From positions 1 to 25,403 of the IMG/VR virus record IMGVR_UViG_3300028844_002793: a stretch of DNA of 25,403 bases, one strand, 5' to 3'. The stretch comes from a virus. The position numbers and the translations under genes were made by a program. Below, in pieces: positions 1 to 6,638 of this stretch; the stretch's first letter is position 1; every line of letters starts with the position of its first letter. The notes under the pieces are model-generated. The model had not been told where the DNA came from. It searched no databases and saw only the letters and a program-made list of their open reading frames with translations.

Positions 1-91
1 CTTATTTATCCTTCCGTATTTATTAGGGGGTGAGACGTTGGATTCTGTTTGGTCCTATTCCGGGATTACTTTAGAAACAATATACTATGTC

Positions 92-143
92 AAAGAAAAA
101 AGGTTAAACGTTTTGTATAGCGACATACTACCGTTTAACCTTT
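92..143 (-). terminator. Candidate terminator of the leftward transcript
   Basis: The sequence shows a perfect 12-bp inverted repeat, AAAGGTTAAACG at 99-110 and CGTTTAACCTTT at 132-143. The 21-base interior can form a small extra helix (GTAT 115-118 with ATAC 125-128). Read on the - strand, the hairpin runs directly into TTTTTTCTTTG, the layout of an intrinsic terminator for the genes ending at 333. The loop is longer than usual, and the neighbouring repeats (144-192) suggest the element may do more than terminate. Confidence 0.5.
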
Positions 144-192
144 CATACGTTGAGAAATAAATTCTCTTAAAGTTTTCGTATGTAGATGTCGC
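99..192. repeat. Nested inverted-repeat cluster, possible structured RNA or DNA site
   Basis: Three structures are packed into 94 bases. The first is the 12-bp perfect repeat 99-110/132-143. The second is CATACG 144-149 with CGTATG 177-182, enclosing GAGAA 152-156 and TTCTC 162-166. In the third, the interior of the first hairpin, GCGACATACTAC (120-131), is complementary to GTAGATGTCGC (182-192) with one bulged A. The third pairing would make a pseudoknot or an alternative fold competing with the second. Such an arrangement could be a regulatory RNA, a protein-binding site or a replication or packaging element; the sequence alone does not decide. Confidence 0.5.
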
Positions 193-332
193 GTTACAAA
201 TGTAGTAATAAATATTAGACTACCAAATATACATCCAATAAAAATCCCCCAATAGAAATTCTAATGAGGGATAATTACAAAACCTAAAACTTAAACTAAG
301 AATGAATCATTTAAGCTTGATAAAGGTATGCA

Positions 333-590
333 TTATTTTGTTAGTAGCAACATGTTCTTTCTAATTTTAGAGAATGGCCACCAATACCATCTGAATAGTT
401 TCGTTACTGCTTTGTGTGCTCTTTTATCTTCTTCTGGAGTAAGTCCGGTAGATTGATGAGATTTAGGTAATCTAGGTGAGCATTGAGCAGCATTAAGTTC
501 TTTAATACCGCTTTGTTTTTGCATTTGAGATAGTCTATCGATTTCAGCGATGTCCTCTCCCATGTTTTGAATTGTGTACCAATTTTTCAT
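333..590 (-). CDS. Unknown 85-residue protein, last gene of the leftward group
   Basis: I do not recognise this protein. It starts at ATG 590 and has a polar N-terminal half (GEDIAEIDRLSQMQKQ near residues 11-26, likely helical), a Pro/Ser-rich middle, and a basic aromatic C-terminus around LFRWYWWPFSKIRK. The last 20 or so residues could form an amphipathic or membrane-touching helix, but no clear transmembrane segment is present. It lies 76 bases downstream of the nuclease gene in the same orientation, separated by a GC-rich hairpin (626-660). It may be cotranscribed with that gene. The frame is open without competing frames, but its short length keeps confidence moderate. Confidence 0.5.
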   Translation of the reverse strand: MKNWYTIQNMGEDIAEIDRLSQMQKQSGIKELNAAQCSPRLPKSHQSTGLTPEEDKRAHKAVTKLFRWYWWPFSKIRKNMLLLTK

Positions 591-625
591 CTTGATTTAT
601 GTTTAGTTGTTAATTACTTATTAGT

Positions 626-664
626 GTCCGTCCATTTTATTCTTAGGGTTTTGGACGGACGGAC
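626..664 (-). repeat. GC-rich hairpin between nuclease gene and 85-residue gene
   Basis: GTCCGTCC at 626-633 pairs perfectly with GGACGGAC at 653-660, and a third GGAC copy at 661-664 lets the helix slide by one unit. The loop is 19 bases. Read in the direction of the leftward genes, it starts a few bases after the nuclease stop codon. No T-tract follows, so a simple intrinsic terminator is unlikely; an mRNA 3'-stabilising hairpin or a protein-binding site is possible. Confidence 0.45.
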
Positions 665-666
665 AG

Positions 667-1077
667 TTATGGTTTTTTATTCTCTCCGTACTTCTTAGCG
701 TATCCATTGTCTAGCATATAATCAGATATATTGATTTGACCATCTGATGTATAGACCTCACATATAGCTCTACCATACTTACCTCTTCCTTTGTATATAA
801 GATAGCAGTTACCTGATGCTAGAAGTTTGACTAGGAAATCTTTAGACTTGTACCCCTCTTCTTTCTCTTTCCCTCTAAGCTCGGGGGTATCTATTCTGGC
901 AATACGTATAGTTTCTAATTTGTAGGTTTCAAAACCTAGTTCTATCATTACAGTAAATGTATCTCCATCATATATAGAAGTGATCTCTGCAAAATAATGT
1001 TTCTCGTTTTCTTGTGCTTGACAGTTAAATACTGTGATAAGCATGATGCTCAGAATGAGCGCTTTGATTGTTTTCAT
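667..1077 (-). CDS. Exported staphylococcal-nuclease-fold (SNase/TNase) protein
   Basis: This is a 136-residue thermonuclease-family protein predicted to cleave DNA or RNA phosphodiesters with Ca2+. Residues 1-22 form a signal peptide (MKTIK, hydrophobic core ALILSIMLITVF, then NCQAQ), so it should leave the cytoplasm; Cys19 does not sit in a canonical lipobox. The SNase core follows: YDGDT at 36-40 (metal ligand Asp39), IRIARIDTPE at 57-66 (Arg58, Asp63, Glu66, matching Arg35, Asp40 and Glu43 of the staphylococcal enzyme) and KYGR at 100-103 (Arg103, matching Arg87). All catalytic positions are therefore present. The length is normal for a single-domain SNase. It is preceded by an A-rich leader and overlaps the end of the upstream frame by 53 bases. 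An exported nuclease in a phage could degrade extracellular or periplasmic DNA, but that role is inference. Confidence 0.88.
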   Translation of the reverse strand: MKTIKALILSIMLITVFNCQAQENEKHYFAEITSIYDGDTFTVMIELGFETYKLETIRIARIDTPELRGKEKEEGYKSKDFLVKLLASGNCYLIYKGRGKYGRAICEVYTSDGQINISDYMLDNGYAKKYGENKKP

Positions 1078-1225
1078 TTGATTTTATTTTTTTGTTGTTT
1101 AATTGAATAATTCTATAATTACCCCTAGTGAATATAATAGGCGTAGGACTTTCGTTTAACATTTTTAAGATTTCATCTCTTACTTCAACACGAAAGTCAA
1201 GGGGTTTAGATAATGTAAAACTCAT
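1025..1225 (-). CDS. Unknown 66-residue protein
   Basis: I do not recognise this protein. The first ~45 residues look like a genuine small domain (helix DEILKMLNES followed by PTPIIFTRGNYRIIQL, helix then strands). The last 20 residues are His/Ser/Asn-rich and lie in the A-rich leader and start of the nuclease gene, so the tail may be of little importance. Its ATG overlaps the TGA stop of the upstream gene as ATGA, which suggests translational coupling and is the main argument that it is real. The 53-base overlap with the nuclease gene is unusually long and lowers confidence. Confidence 0.5.
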   Translation of the reverse strand: MSFTLSKPLDFRVEVRDEILKMLNESPTPIIFTRGNYRIIQLNNKKIKSNENNQSAHSEHHAYHSI

Positions 1226-1536
1226 ATTAATTTAGTTTTTGATATTTGTTTATGGATATGCACTTTGCTTATCCAGTATGTTCTTTTGTTGTGGTCTTTT
1301 GGTATATAGGTTGATAGCTTTCTATCGTGTGTTGCTTTGTTGGGAAATAGATTCTCCTGGTCTAATAGCTGAACAGTATTCTCTACGGTTTGCGTTTTAG
1401 ATTTTTTAGATAACAGACTTGGGTTCTTTCTAACCTTTGATATGTCTGTGTTTAGAATTGAGCTTATTTCTATTGTAGCGTATACAATATTAAACTCATA
1501 TCCATTAGCATATTCATTCTTATTAATTAGGTTCAT
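1222..1536 (-). CDS. Unknown basic protein, first gene of the leftward group
   Basis: I do not recognise this protein. I place the start at ATG 1536, giving 104 residues; an upstream in-frame TTG at 1545 falls inside a promoter-like sequence and is less likely. The protein is Lys/Asn-rich with a basic middle (SLLSKKSKTQT) and a basic C-terminal third (YIPKDHNKRTYWISKVHIHK). No signal peptide or membrane segment is seen. It heads a leftward group and is coupled by an ATGA overlap to the 66-residue gene downstream. A small DNA-binding or host-interaction role would fit its position and charge but is not shown. Confidence 0.55.
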   Translation of the reverse strand: MNLINKNEYANGYEFNIVYATIEISSILNTDISKVRKNPSLLSKKSKTQTVENTVQLLDQENLFPNKATHDRKLSTYIPKDHNKRTYWISKVHIHKQISKTKLI

Positions 1537-1542
1537 TGGTAG

Positions 1543-1550
1543 CAAATATA
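1543..1550 (-). promoter_or_regulatory. Candidate Bacteroidota -7 element for leftward genes
   Basis: The - strand reads TATATTTG, an exact match to the Bacteroidota -7 consensus TAnnTTTG, seven bases before ATG 1536. I see no well-spaced -33 TTTG. If active, transcription would begin almost at the start codon, giving a very short leader or none. The match is short and could be chance in AT-rich DNA. Confidence 0.3.
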
Positions 1551-1595
1551 AAAATTATTCCTATATTAGCGATATAAACCTAAAAAACCTAGAAT

Positions 1596-1862
1596 ATGAA
1601 TACAGATATAAACATGCACATAGTTAGAACATCAAGCACTTCTATACATATTAACAATAAGATTGTTAATGCGGTAGAGTCTAGTGACGGAAAAGGACTT
1701 AAATATGTTCCTGCACATAAAGATTATAAAATAAGTCTTGACGAGTGGGATGCTTTAATGAATTTTTTAATCTCAGAAAGAGAGCTTCAAATGTTTTTAG
1801 CTGAAAGCGCTGTAAATGTAATGTTAAAAGAATTAGGCATTCCAAAATTTTATGAGAGTTAA
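1596..1862 (+). CDS. Unknown 88-residue protein, first gene of the rightward operon
   Basis: I do not recognise this protein. It begins with polar strands (IVRTSSTSIHINNKIVNAVES), continues with KYVPAHKDYKISLDEWDALMNF near residues 37-58, and ends in a helical region ERELQMFLAESAVNVMLKEL. No signal peptide is visible. It is the first gene on the + strand after the divergent intergenic region, and its end overlaps the next small gene by 11 bases, so it probably belongs to the packaging operon. Alternative ATG starts exist inside (for example residue 7), but the 1596 ATG gives the longest frame without crossing the leftward gene. Confidence 0.6.
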   Translation: MNTDINMHIVRTSSTSIHINNKIVNAVESSDGKGLKYVPAHKDYKISLDEWDALMNFLISERELQMFLAESAVNVMLKELGIPKFYES

Positions 1863-1968
1863 TAAGCGGGAATACGAGAAAAGAGAAGTTAAGAGAAAAG
1901 AAAAGAAGGGTAGAAAAAGCTTACAGAGTAAAGATAGTAAGCAGCGCCCTAAGAAAATGAAGTACTAA
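1852..1968 (+). CDS. Very basic 38-residue peptide
   Basis: This short gene starts at ATG 1852 inside the end of the preceding gene and stops at TAA 1966-1968, whose final A is the first base of the next ATG (TAATG). Nearly half of the residues are Lys or Arg (for example KREYEKREVKRKEKKGRK), with almost no hydrophobic residues, so it is likely unstructured and nucleic-acid binding. Exact stop-start coupling on its downstream side and a continuous frame through the otherwise empty 106-base gap support it being translated. I do not recognise a family. DNA condensation or an accessory packaging role is possible but only inferred. Confidence 0.6.
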   Translation: MRVNKREYEKREVKRKEKKGRKSLQSKDSKQRPKKMKY

Positions 1969-2510
1969 TGTATAATCAACTTGTCGATATAGATAAAGAG
2001 GGTAATGCTTTCCTGCAGGACCACTCTATAGCCTTAATGCCTAATATGTGGAAAGTGTATAAGCACAAGCGTATGGGCAGTAAGATGGTTCGTTGGATAG
2101 TTTCAATGTTCGATTACAAATCTCCTTACCGTAGAGTTCCACAGAAAGAGCGTAGAAGAGAAGTTACCTATAACATATTCGGAAAAGCTAATCATGCTTT
2201 ATGTAATGATGTCTTAGTTCTTGGTGCAATTAAAGAGTATGACAGACTTCAATTTGACCCATTAATACATCAGTACAATGCGATGATAGATAAGTCTTAT
2301 GAGCTTACTGAGTTGTATCAAGGCATAGAAGCTGACGAGGATAATATGAGTAAGATTACTAAGATGCAGAAAGATATGAAGGAAGCTGCAGAGTCAAGAG
2401 AAAAGATTAAGGAGTTAATCCTTAAAAACCAAGAAGATGAGATTAAGATACATGGTGGTACTCTTAACGATATGTCTTTCATTGAAGAATCGCTTAGTCG
2501 TAAGGATTGA
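1968..2510 (+). CDS. Packaging-region protein, possible small terminase subunit
   Basis: The gene encodes 180 residues directly upstream of the large terminase and overlaps its TTG start by four bases. The N-terminal half carries a motif around MVRWIVSMFDYKSPYRRVP (about residues 40-58) followed by a basic stretch QKERRR, a combination I associate with conserved proteins next to TerL in Bacteroidota phages. Residues about 105-160 are strongly helical and charged, consistent with a coiled coil. Small terminase subunits are often helical proteins of this size and position, so TerS is the leading guess, but no helix-turn-helix is evident and the assignment remains tentative. Confidence 0.45.
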   Translation: MYNQLVDIDKEGNAFLQDHSIALMPNMWKVYKHKRMGSKMVRWIVSMFDYKSPYRRVPQKERRREVTYNIFGKANHALCNDVLVLGAIKEYDRLQFDPLIHQYNAMIDKSYELTELYQGIEADEDNMSKITKMQKDMKEAAESREKIKELILKNQEDEIKIHGGTLNDMSFIEESLSRKD

Positions 2511-4393
2511 TTAGTTCAAGTAAATACAGTCCGGTTCTTCACGATAAAACTATCGCCAAATTAAGAAAGAACTCTATTGAGTATAGGCATTGGTGGCACG
2601 AGCAAATCAAAAGATGTAAGGAGGGCTATAAGCCTAATGGTGGTAGGAGAATAACTGGACCATATTATTTCTATTTAAACTTCTGTAAGATAGAAGGTTA
2701 TTCAGCTAAAACAAATCGTAAAGGAATGATACCTCCAAAGTATCGTGACCAAGATCATGAATATTATGATGAGATTGAGTTAGCGGAAGAAGAAGGTAGG
2801 GGTATTATAGTTTTAAAAGCTAGACGTAAGGGGTTCTCTTATATGAACGCGAATCTACTGCTTCACGATTGGACGTTTTACTCTAATAGTGAGAGTGGTA
2901 TTGGAGCGCAGCAAGCGCATTACGTGGAAGATTTCCGTAGAAAGTTATTGCTTACATACAATTCATTACCTAGTGAGCTTAGAAACAAAACGCTTCACGC
3001 GAATGAAGACATATTAGTTTCTGGCTTTAAAGAAAAGCTAGATGGTGTATGGGTAGAGAAAGGTCTTAACTCTAAGTTACACTTTAGAACAATGGATAAG
3101 CCTGATGCTTTTCGTGGTACTTCGTTAAAGTATATGGTGTTTGAGGAGTCGGGAGAGTTCAAGAAACTAAAGAAAGTATATTTCGCTAATGAAGAATGTT
3201 TTAGAGAGGGAAAGGTTCAATACGGTATTCCCGTTATTGGTGGTACATCAAATCAGTTAGGTAACGAGTCAGAAGATTATATGGAAATGTATTACGATGC
3301 AGAGAAGTATAATCTAAAAGCATTATTCATTCCTGCGAACAAAGTCTATTATCCTTTCTTTGATGAGAAAACTGGTGTGTCTGATACAGAGGGCGCGAAG
3401 GAAGATATAATGAAGCGTAGGGCCGACAAGAAGAAAGCTAAAGATAAATCGCTTTACTACGCGTTCCTACAAGAGATGCCTTTGAAACCGGAAGATGCTT
3501 TTATGAATACAGGTGCTACGCCATTTGATATTGATAAGATTAATAAGCAGAAAGCCGAGATACTTACAAATACTGATTTACAGATAGTTAACAAAGGTAG
3601 ATTAGAATGGGGTAAGAATCCGCAAGGTAAAAGGGTGTTTGGATTATCTCCAGAATTTGTTCCTGATGATGAGGGTAAATTTAATATAGTTCATGAGCCA
3701 TTAAAAGATTTTAAAAATGCACACGTTTCAGGAGTCGATCCCTATCACGTTGATGATGATTTAGATGAAGGCTATGTAGAGAGGGAGTCTAAAGGTTGTA
3801 TGGTTGTTCATAGGAAATTCATTAATATGGAGATACCTGGAGAAATGCCTGTTGCTATGTATACGGATAGACCTTACAAGAAATCAGAGTTCTATGAGAA
3901 TTGTTTAAAGTTAGCGGTGTATTATGACAGTCAGATACTTGTTGAGTATAATGATGATGCTTTCTTAAAGTACTTCATTGATAATAAGATGGTTAAGTAC
4001 TTAAAGGAAAGACCTCGTTCTGCTGATAGCCCTTGGAGTACGGTAGCCAATAGATATGGTATTAGTATGAAGTCGTATCAGAAGTCTTTAGCTACAGAAC
4101 TTGTTGATGAATACATAAAAGAACATTCAGAACAAATTTTCTTTGTTGACTTATTAACAGAGATGTCGGTGTTTGGTTCTAAGAATACGGATAGGGTTAT
4201 GGCTTTCGGTATAGCTTTAATACATAATAGTGATAACGCTAGGCTAGTAAAAAAGGTAGAAGAAGAAAGTGGAGATAAAGACTTTATCCCTCATTTTAAA
4301 AATGTGAACGGAAGGATAGTTCCTGTAACTTCTCACGATAATGATTTTGGAAATCCAAATAAAAGGGTTACTTTTGGAAAATATGGTTTATGA
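2507..4393 (+). CDS. terL: Large terminase subunit (ATPase-nuclease)
   Basis: This 628-residue protein is the DNA-packaging motor and cutting enzyme, docking on the portal. The ATPase half shows a non-canonical P-loop KARRKGFS (104-111) and a Walker B-like strand YMVFEES (209-215) with Glu213/Glu214. The C-terminal RNase H-type nuclease shows the expected acidic triad: Asp411 in SGVDPYH, Glu480 with Asp483/484 in LVEYNDD, and Asp562 in TDRVMAFG. The length is typical of a complete TerL. The start is a TTG at 2507 overlapping the stop of the upstream gene; the first internal ATG (residue 74) would remove conserved-looking N-terminal sequence, so TTG is preferred. It is followed by tandem TGA stops and 16 bases later by the portal gene. 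Confidence 0.92.
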   Translation: MISSSKYSPVLHDKTIAKLRKNSIEYRHWWHEQIKRCKEGYKPNGGRRITGPYYFYLNFCKIEGYSAKTNRKGMIPPKYRDQDHEYYDEIELAEEEGRGIIVLKARRKGFSYMNANLLLHDWTFYSNSESGIGAQQAHYVEDFRRKLLLTYNSLPSELRNKTLHANEDILVSGFKEKLDGVWVEKGLNSKLHFRTMDKPDAFRGTSLKYMVFEESGEFKKLKKVYFANEECFREGKVQYGIPVIGGTSNQLGNESEDYMEMYYDAEKYNLKALFIPANKVYYPFFDEKTGVSDTEGAKEDIMKRRADKKKAKDKSLYYAFLQEMPLKPEDAFMNTGATPFDIDKINKQKAEILTNTDLQIVNKGRLEWGKNPQGKRVFGLSPEFVPDDEGKFNIVHEPLKDFKNAHVSGVDPYHVDDDLDEGYVERESKGCMVVHRKFINMEIPGEMPVAMYTDRPYKKSEFYENCLKLAVYYDSQILVEYNDDAFLKYFIDNKMVKYLKERPRSADSPWSTVANRYGISMKSYQKSLATELVDEYIKEHSEQIFFVDLLTEMSVFGSKNTDRVMAFGIALIHNSDNARLVKKVEEESGDKDFIPHFKNVNGRIVPVTSHDNDFGNPNKRVTFGKYGL

Positions 4394-4395
4394 TG

Positions 4396-4411
4396 ATTAA
4401 TGCGCATTAAT
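4396..4411. repeat. Perfect 16-bp palindrome over the portal start
   Basis: ATTAATGCGCATTAAT is identical to its reverse complement. It fills the gap between the terminase stop and the portal gene and includes the first two bases of the portal ATG (4410-4412). As DNA it resembles a dimer-binding operator. As RNA it could form a weak six-pair AT stem with a GCGC loop across the start codon, which might modulate portal translation. Confidence 0.6.
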
Positions 4412-6611
4412 GGAATTTCCAAAACAGAACATTCCCGATAGGGAAAAAACTAAAGACTGGCACTTAAAGTGTCTTAATGCTCTTTATTCTAGCAATAGAG
4501 AACATCGAAGATATACTGACGAAAAAAAGAAAGACCACGATAATTATTTATTGTATGGAGGTCATTTTGACCCTAAGAGTTTTACTTATGTAACTGATGC
4601 TTACGGTTTAACGTCTCCTGCTAGATTTGTCAATTATCCAATGATTAAACCTAAGATTGATTTACTTGTCGGTGAATTAATCTCTCAACCATTACAATTC
4701 ACAGCACATGTTATTAATCGTTCTGCTATACGTAGAAAGAATGAAAAGAAAATAACTGTTGCTGCAGAAGTTGCTTTACGTCCTATACGTAGAGAGATGG
4801 AGAAAGCTTTAGGAATGGAGTTTCCTGATGAGGAATTAGGAGAAGAGATTCCAGAAGATATTGAAAAGTTCAAAGAGTTTAAGTTTAGAGATGCTATTGA
4901 GGACCAAGTTCATACTGGTCTTAGTTTCTTAATTCAGAAGCAGGATTTAAAGTCTGTATTTAAACGAGGTATGTATGACCTTACTATTACAGCAAAAGAA
5001 TTTTATAAGGTGTCTATTAAAAATGGAGATCCTTTCGTTGAGAGGAAAGACCCTCGCGCAATGATATATGATATTGACTCTGATAAAGAAAACATCAAGG
5101 ACAGTAGATATGCAGGAGATGAGAATTGGTACACCGTTAATGAGATATTAGATTTCTGGGGAGACCAACTAGAGATTTCAGAAGTTGAAAAGTTAGAAAA
5201 GCTTTCTCAAAATTCTAAAGCACTTAATGGAGACGACTTAGGTAATTTCAATAATTACCATTTAGACAATGATGATAAGCATTTAAAGATTCGTGTTGTT
5301 TGTATGCAATGGAAATCTATTAAAATGTTAAGGTATAAGGTTAGTGAAAACAAATACGATCCGGAAGTTCCTTATTATAAAATGGTTAAGGACAACTATA
5401 AAGCTAAGAAAGGCGAAAAGGTTGTTAAGAAGCCAATTACATTTATACATCAAGCTACTAGAATAGGCGAAGATATAATTGTAGATTGGGGGCCGAAACC
5501 AAATCAAATACGTTTTGAAGAGAATTATGCTAATGCGCAATTAGATTATTTTGGTATTGTAAAAGATAACATTAACAATACGACCATATCTGTTGTAGAT
5601 AGTTTAAAGAATATTCAGATGTTGTATAACATTACTATCTATCAGATAGAGTTAGCGATGTCGAGAGCAGGTGGTAAATCATTAATATATGATACTGCTC
5701 AAAAGCCAAAAAACATTCCGTTAGACGATGTAATGTATCACGCTAAAAACTCTGGGCTTATACTTATTAACAGTAAGCAAGAGGGTGGTCAAAATCATAC
5801 GTTTAATCAATTCCAAAATGTAGATTTCACATTATCACAATCAGTTGGTCAGTTGATTAACTTAAAGATGATGTTGGAAGATACTGCTGATAAGCTAACA
5901 GGTATTAGCGCTTCTCGTAGTGGTGTTCAGAAGTCAGGAGATTTAGTTGGGGTTACTCAACAAAACATTATGCAATCATCATTAATTACTGCTCCATTAT
6001 TTGATATTCATTACAAGATAGTTGGAGAAGTCTTTAATGGGTTAGCAAACCTTATGCGTATAGCTTGGGCTAACGAAGGAAGAATGGCGAACATCTATGG
6101 CGATATAGGAATGGAAACATTCAAAATAGATAAAGCTATATCATTAGATGAGTACGGTATCTTCTTAGCTAATAGCGGTAAAGAGGTTCAAGATAAGCAA
6201 ACTATGATGCAGCTTATGGAAAGATATTCTTCTACTGGAGAGTTAGACCCTATGACTGCGGTTAAAGCAGTAAGAGCAGATAGTGCTGTTGAGGTTGAAG
6301 CTATTATCAGTCAAGGTATTAGTGAGTTACGTGCTCAACAAGTAGAAATGGAAGAGAGACAAATTGCTGCTACTGAACAAGCTAATGAAATTAACGCTCA
6401 GAAAATTCAAGTTCCTATTGAGGTTGCTAAGATTAATACAGAGGGAGATATTGCTGTTGCTCAAATTAATGCACAAGCAAGGTCGGAGCAAGAGGGTATG
6501 AAGCAAGAGCATGCTAAGGATATGCACACTGCAAATCGTAGAGCAGGATTAGACGAGAAGTTAATGGATGCTGCGAATAAAGAGGAAGAACAAGTTATTG
6601 AAAAAGAATAA
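4410..6611 (+). CDS. Portal protein
   Basis: This 733-residue protein is assigned as the dodecameric portal at the capsid vertex through which DNA enters and leaves. Evidence: position directly after terL and two genes before the capsid protein; portal-type length; an N-terminal helix and strand NYPMIKPKIDLLVGELIS (75-92); and a motif DPRAMIYDIDSDKENIKDSR (214-233) like the D-P-R...D...E-D-x-R stretch of portals from Bacteroidota podoviruses. The last ~110 residues are Glu/Gln/Ala-rich and helical (for example EEAIAVAQ-like repeats of INAQ and EQEG), probably a coiled coil, a common portal C-terminus. The start codon lies in a perfect palindrome. The reading frame is intact. Confidence 0.85.
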   Translation: MEFPKQNIPDREKTKDWHLKCLNALYSSNREHRRYTDEKKKDHDNYLLYGGHFDPKSFTYVTDAYGLTSPARFVNYPMIKPKIDLLVGELISQPLQFTAHVINRSAIRRKNEKKITVAAEVALRPIRREMEKALGMEFPDEELGEEIPEDIEKFKEFKFRDAIEDQVHTGLSFLIQKQDLKSVFKRGMYDLTITAKEFYKVSIKNGDPFVERKDPRAMIYDIDSDKENIKDSRYAGDENWYTVNEILDFWGDQLEISEVEKLEKLSQNSKALNGDDLGNFNNYHLDNDDKHLKIRVVCMQWKSIKMLRYKVSENKYDPEVPYYKMVKDNYKAKKGEKVVKKPITFIHQATRIGEDIIVDWGPKPNQIRFEENYANAQLDYFGIVKDNINNTTISVVDSLKNIQMLYNITIYQIELAMSRAGGKSLIYDTAQKPKNIPLDDVMYHAKNSGLILINSKQEGGQNHTFNQFQNVDFTLSQSVGQLINLKMMLEDTADKLTGISASRSGVQKSGDLVGVTQQNIMQSSLITAPLFDIHYKIVGEVFNGLANLMRIAWANEGRMANIYGDIGMETFKIDKAISLDEYGIFLANSGKEVQDKQTMMQLMERYSSTGELDPMTAVKAVRADSAVEVEAIISQGISELRAQQVEMEERQIAATEQANEINAQKIQVPIEVAKINTEGDIAVAQINAQARSEQEGMKQEHAKDMHTANRRAGLDEKLMDAANKEEEQVIEKE

Positions 6612-6624
6612 TTTTTTATATTTG
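6598..6624 (+). promoter_or_regulatory. Candidate Bacteroidota-type promoter before scaffold and capsid genes
   Basis: A TTG at 6598-6600 and an exact -7 match TATATTTG at 6617-6624 (consensus TAnnTTTG) are separated by 16 bases, slightly short of the usual 17-23. The -7 element lies in the 27-base gap between portal and scaffold-like genes. Transcription would begin near 6630, about nine bases before ATG 6639. It would give extra expression of scaffold and major capsid protein, which are needed in high copy. Confidence 0.42.
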
Positions 6625-6638
6625 TAAAAAGATAAGTT

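Larger units (their letters stand above)
1..332. other. Intergenic region with inverted repeats, no supported gene
   Basis: I find no convincing coding sequence here on either strand. The stretch lies beyond the last leftward gene (ending at 333). Its main content is a cluster of inverted repeats between 92 and 192, described separately. A weak ATCCC/GGGAT pair lies at 244-248 and 268-272 with a 19-base gap, too short to interpret. The rest is AT-rich without recognisable motifs or tRNA-like folds. Confidence 0.6.

Noticed and set aside
244-272. ATCCC/GGGAT inverted repeat
   Set aside because: Only five pairs with a 19-base gap and no T-tract; expected by chance.
1442-1627. A 61-codon + strand frame across the divergent intergenic region
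   Set aside because: It lies mostly antisense to the leftward 1222-1536 gene, overlaps the 1596 start, and its sequence is not convincing as a protein.
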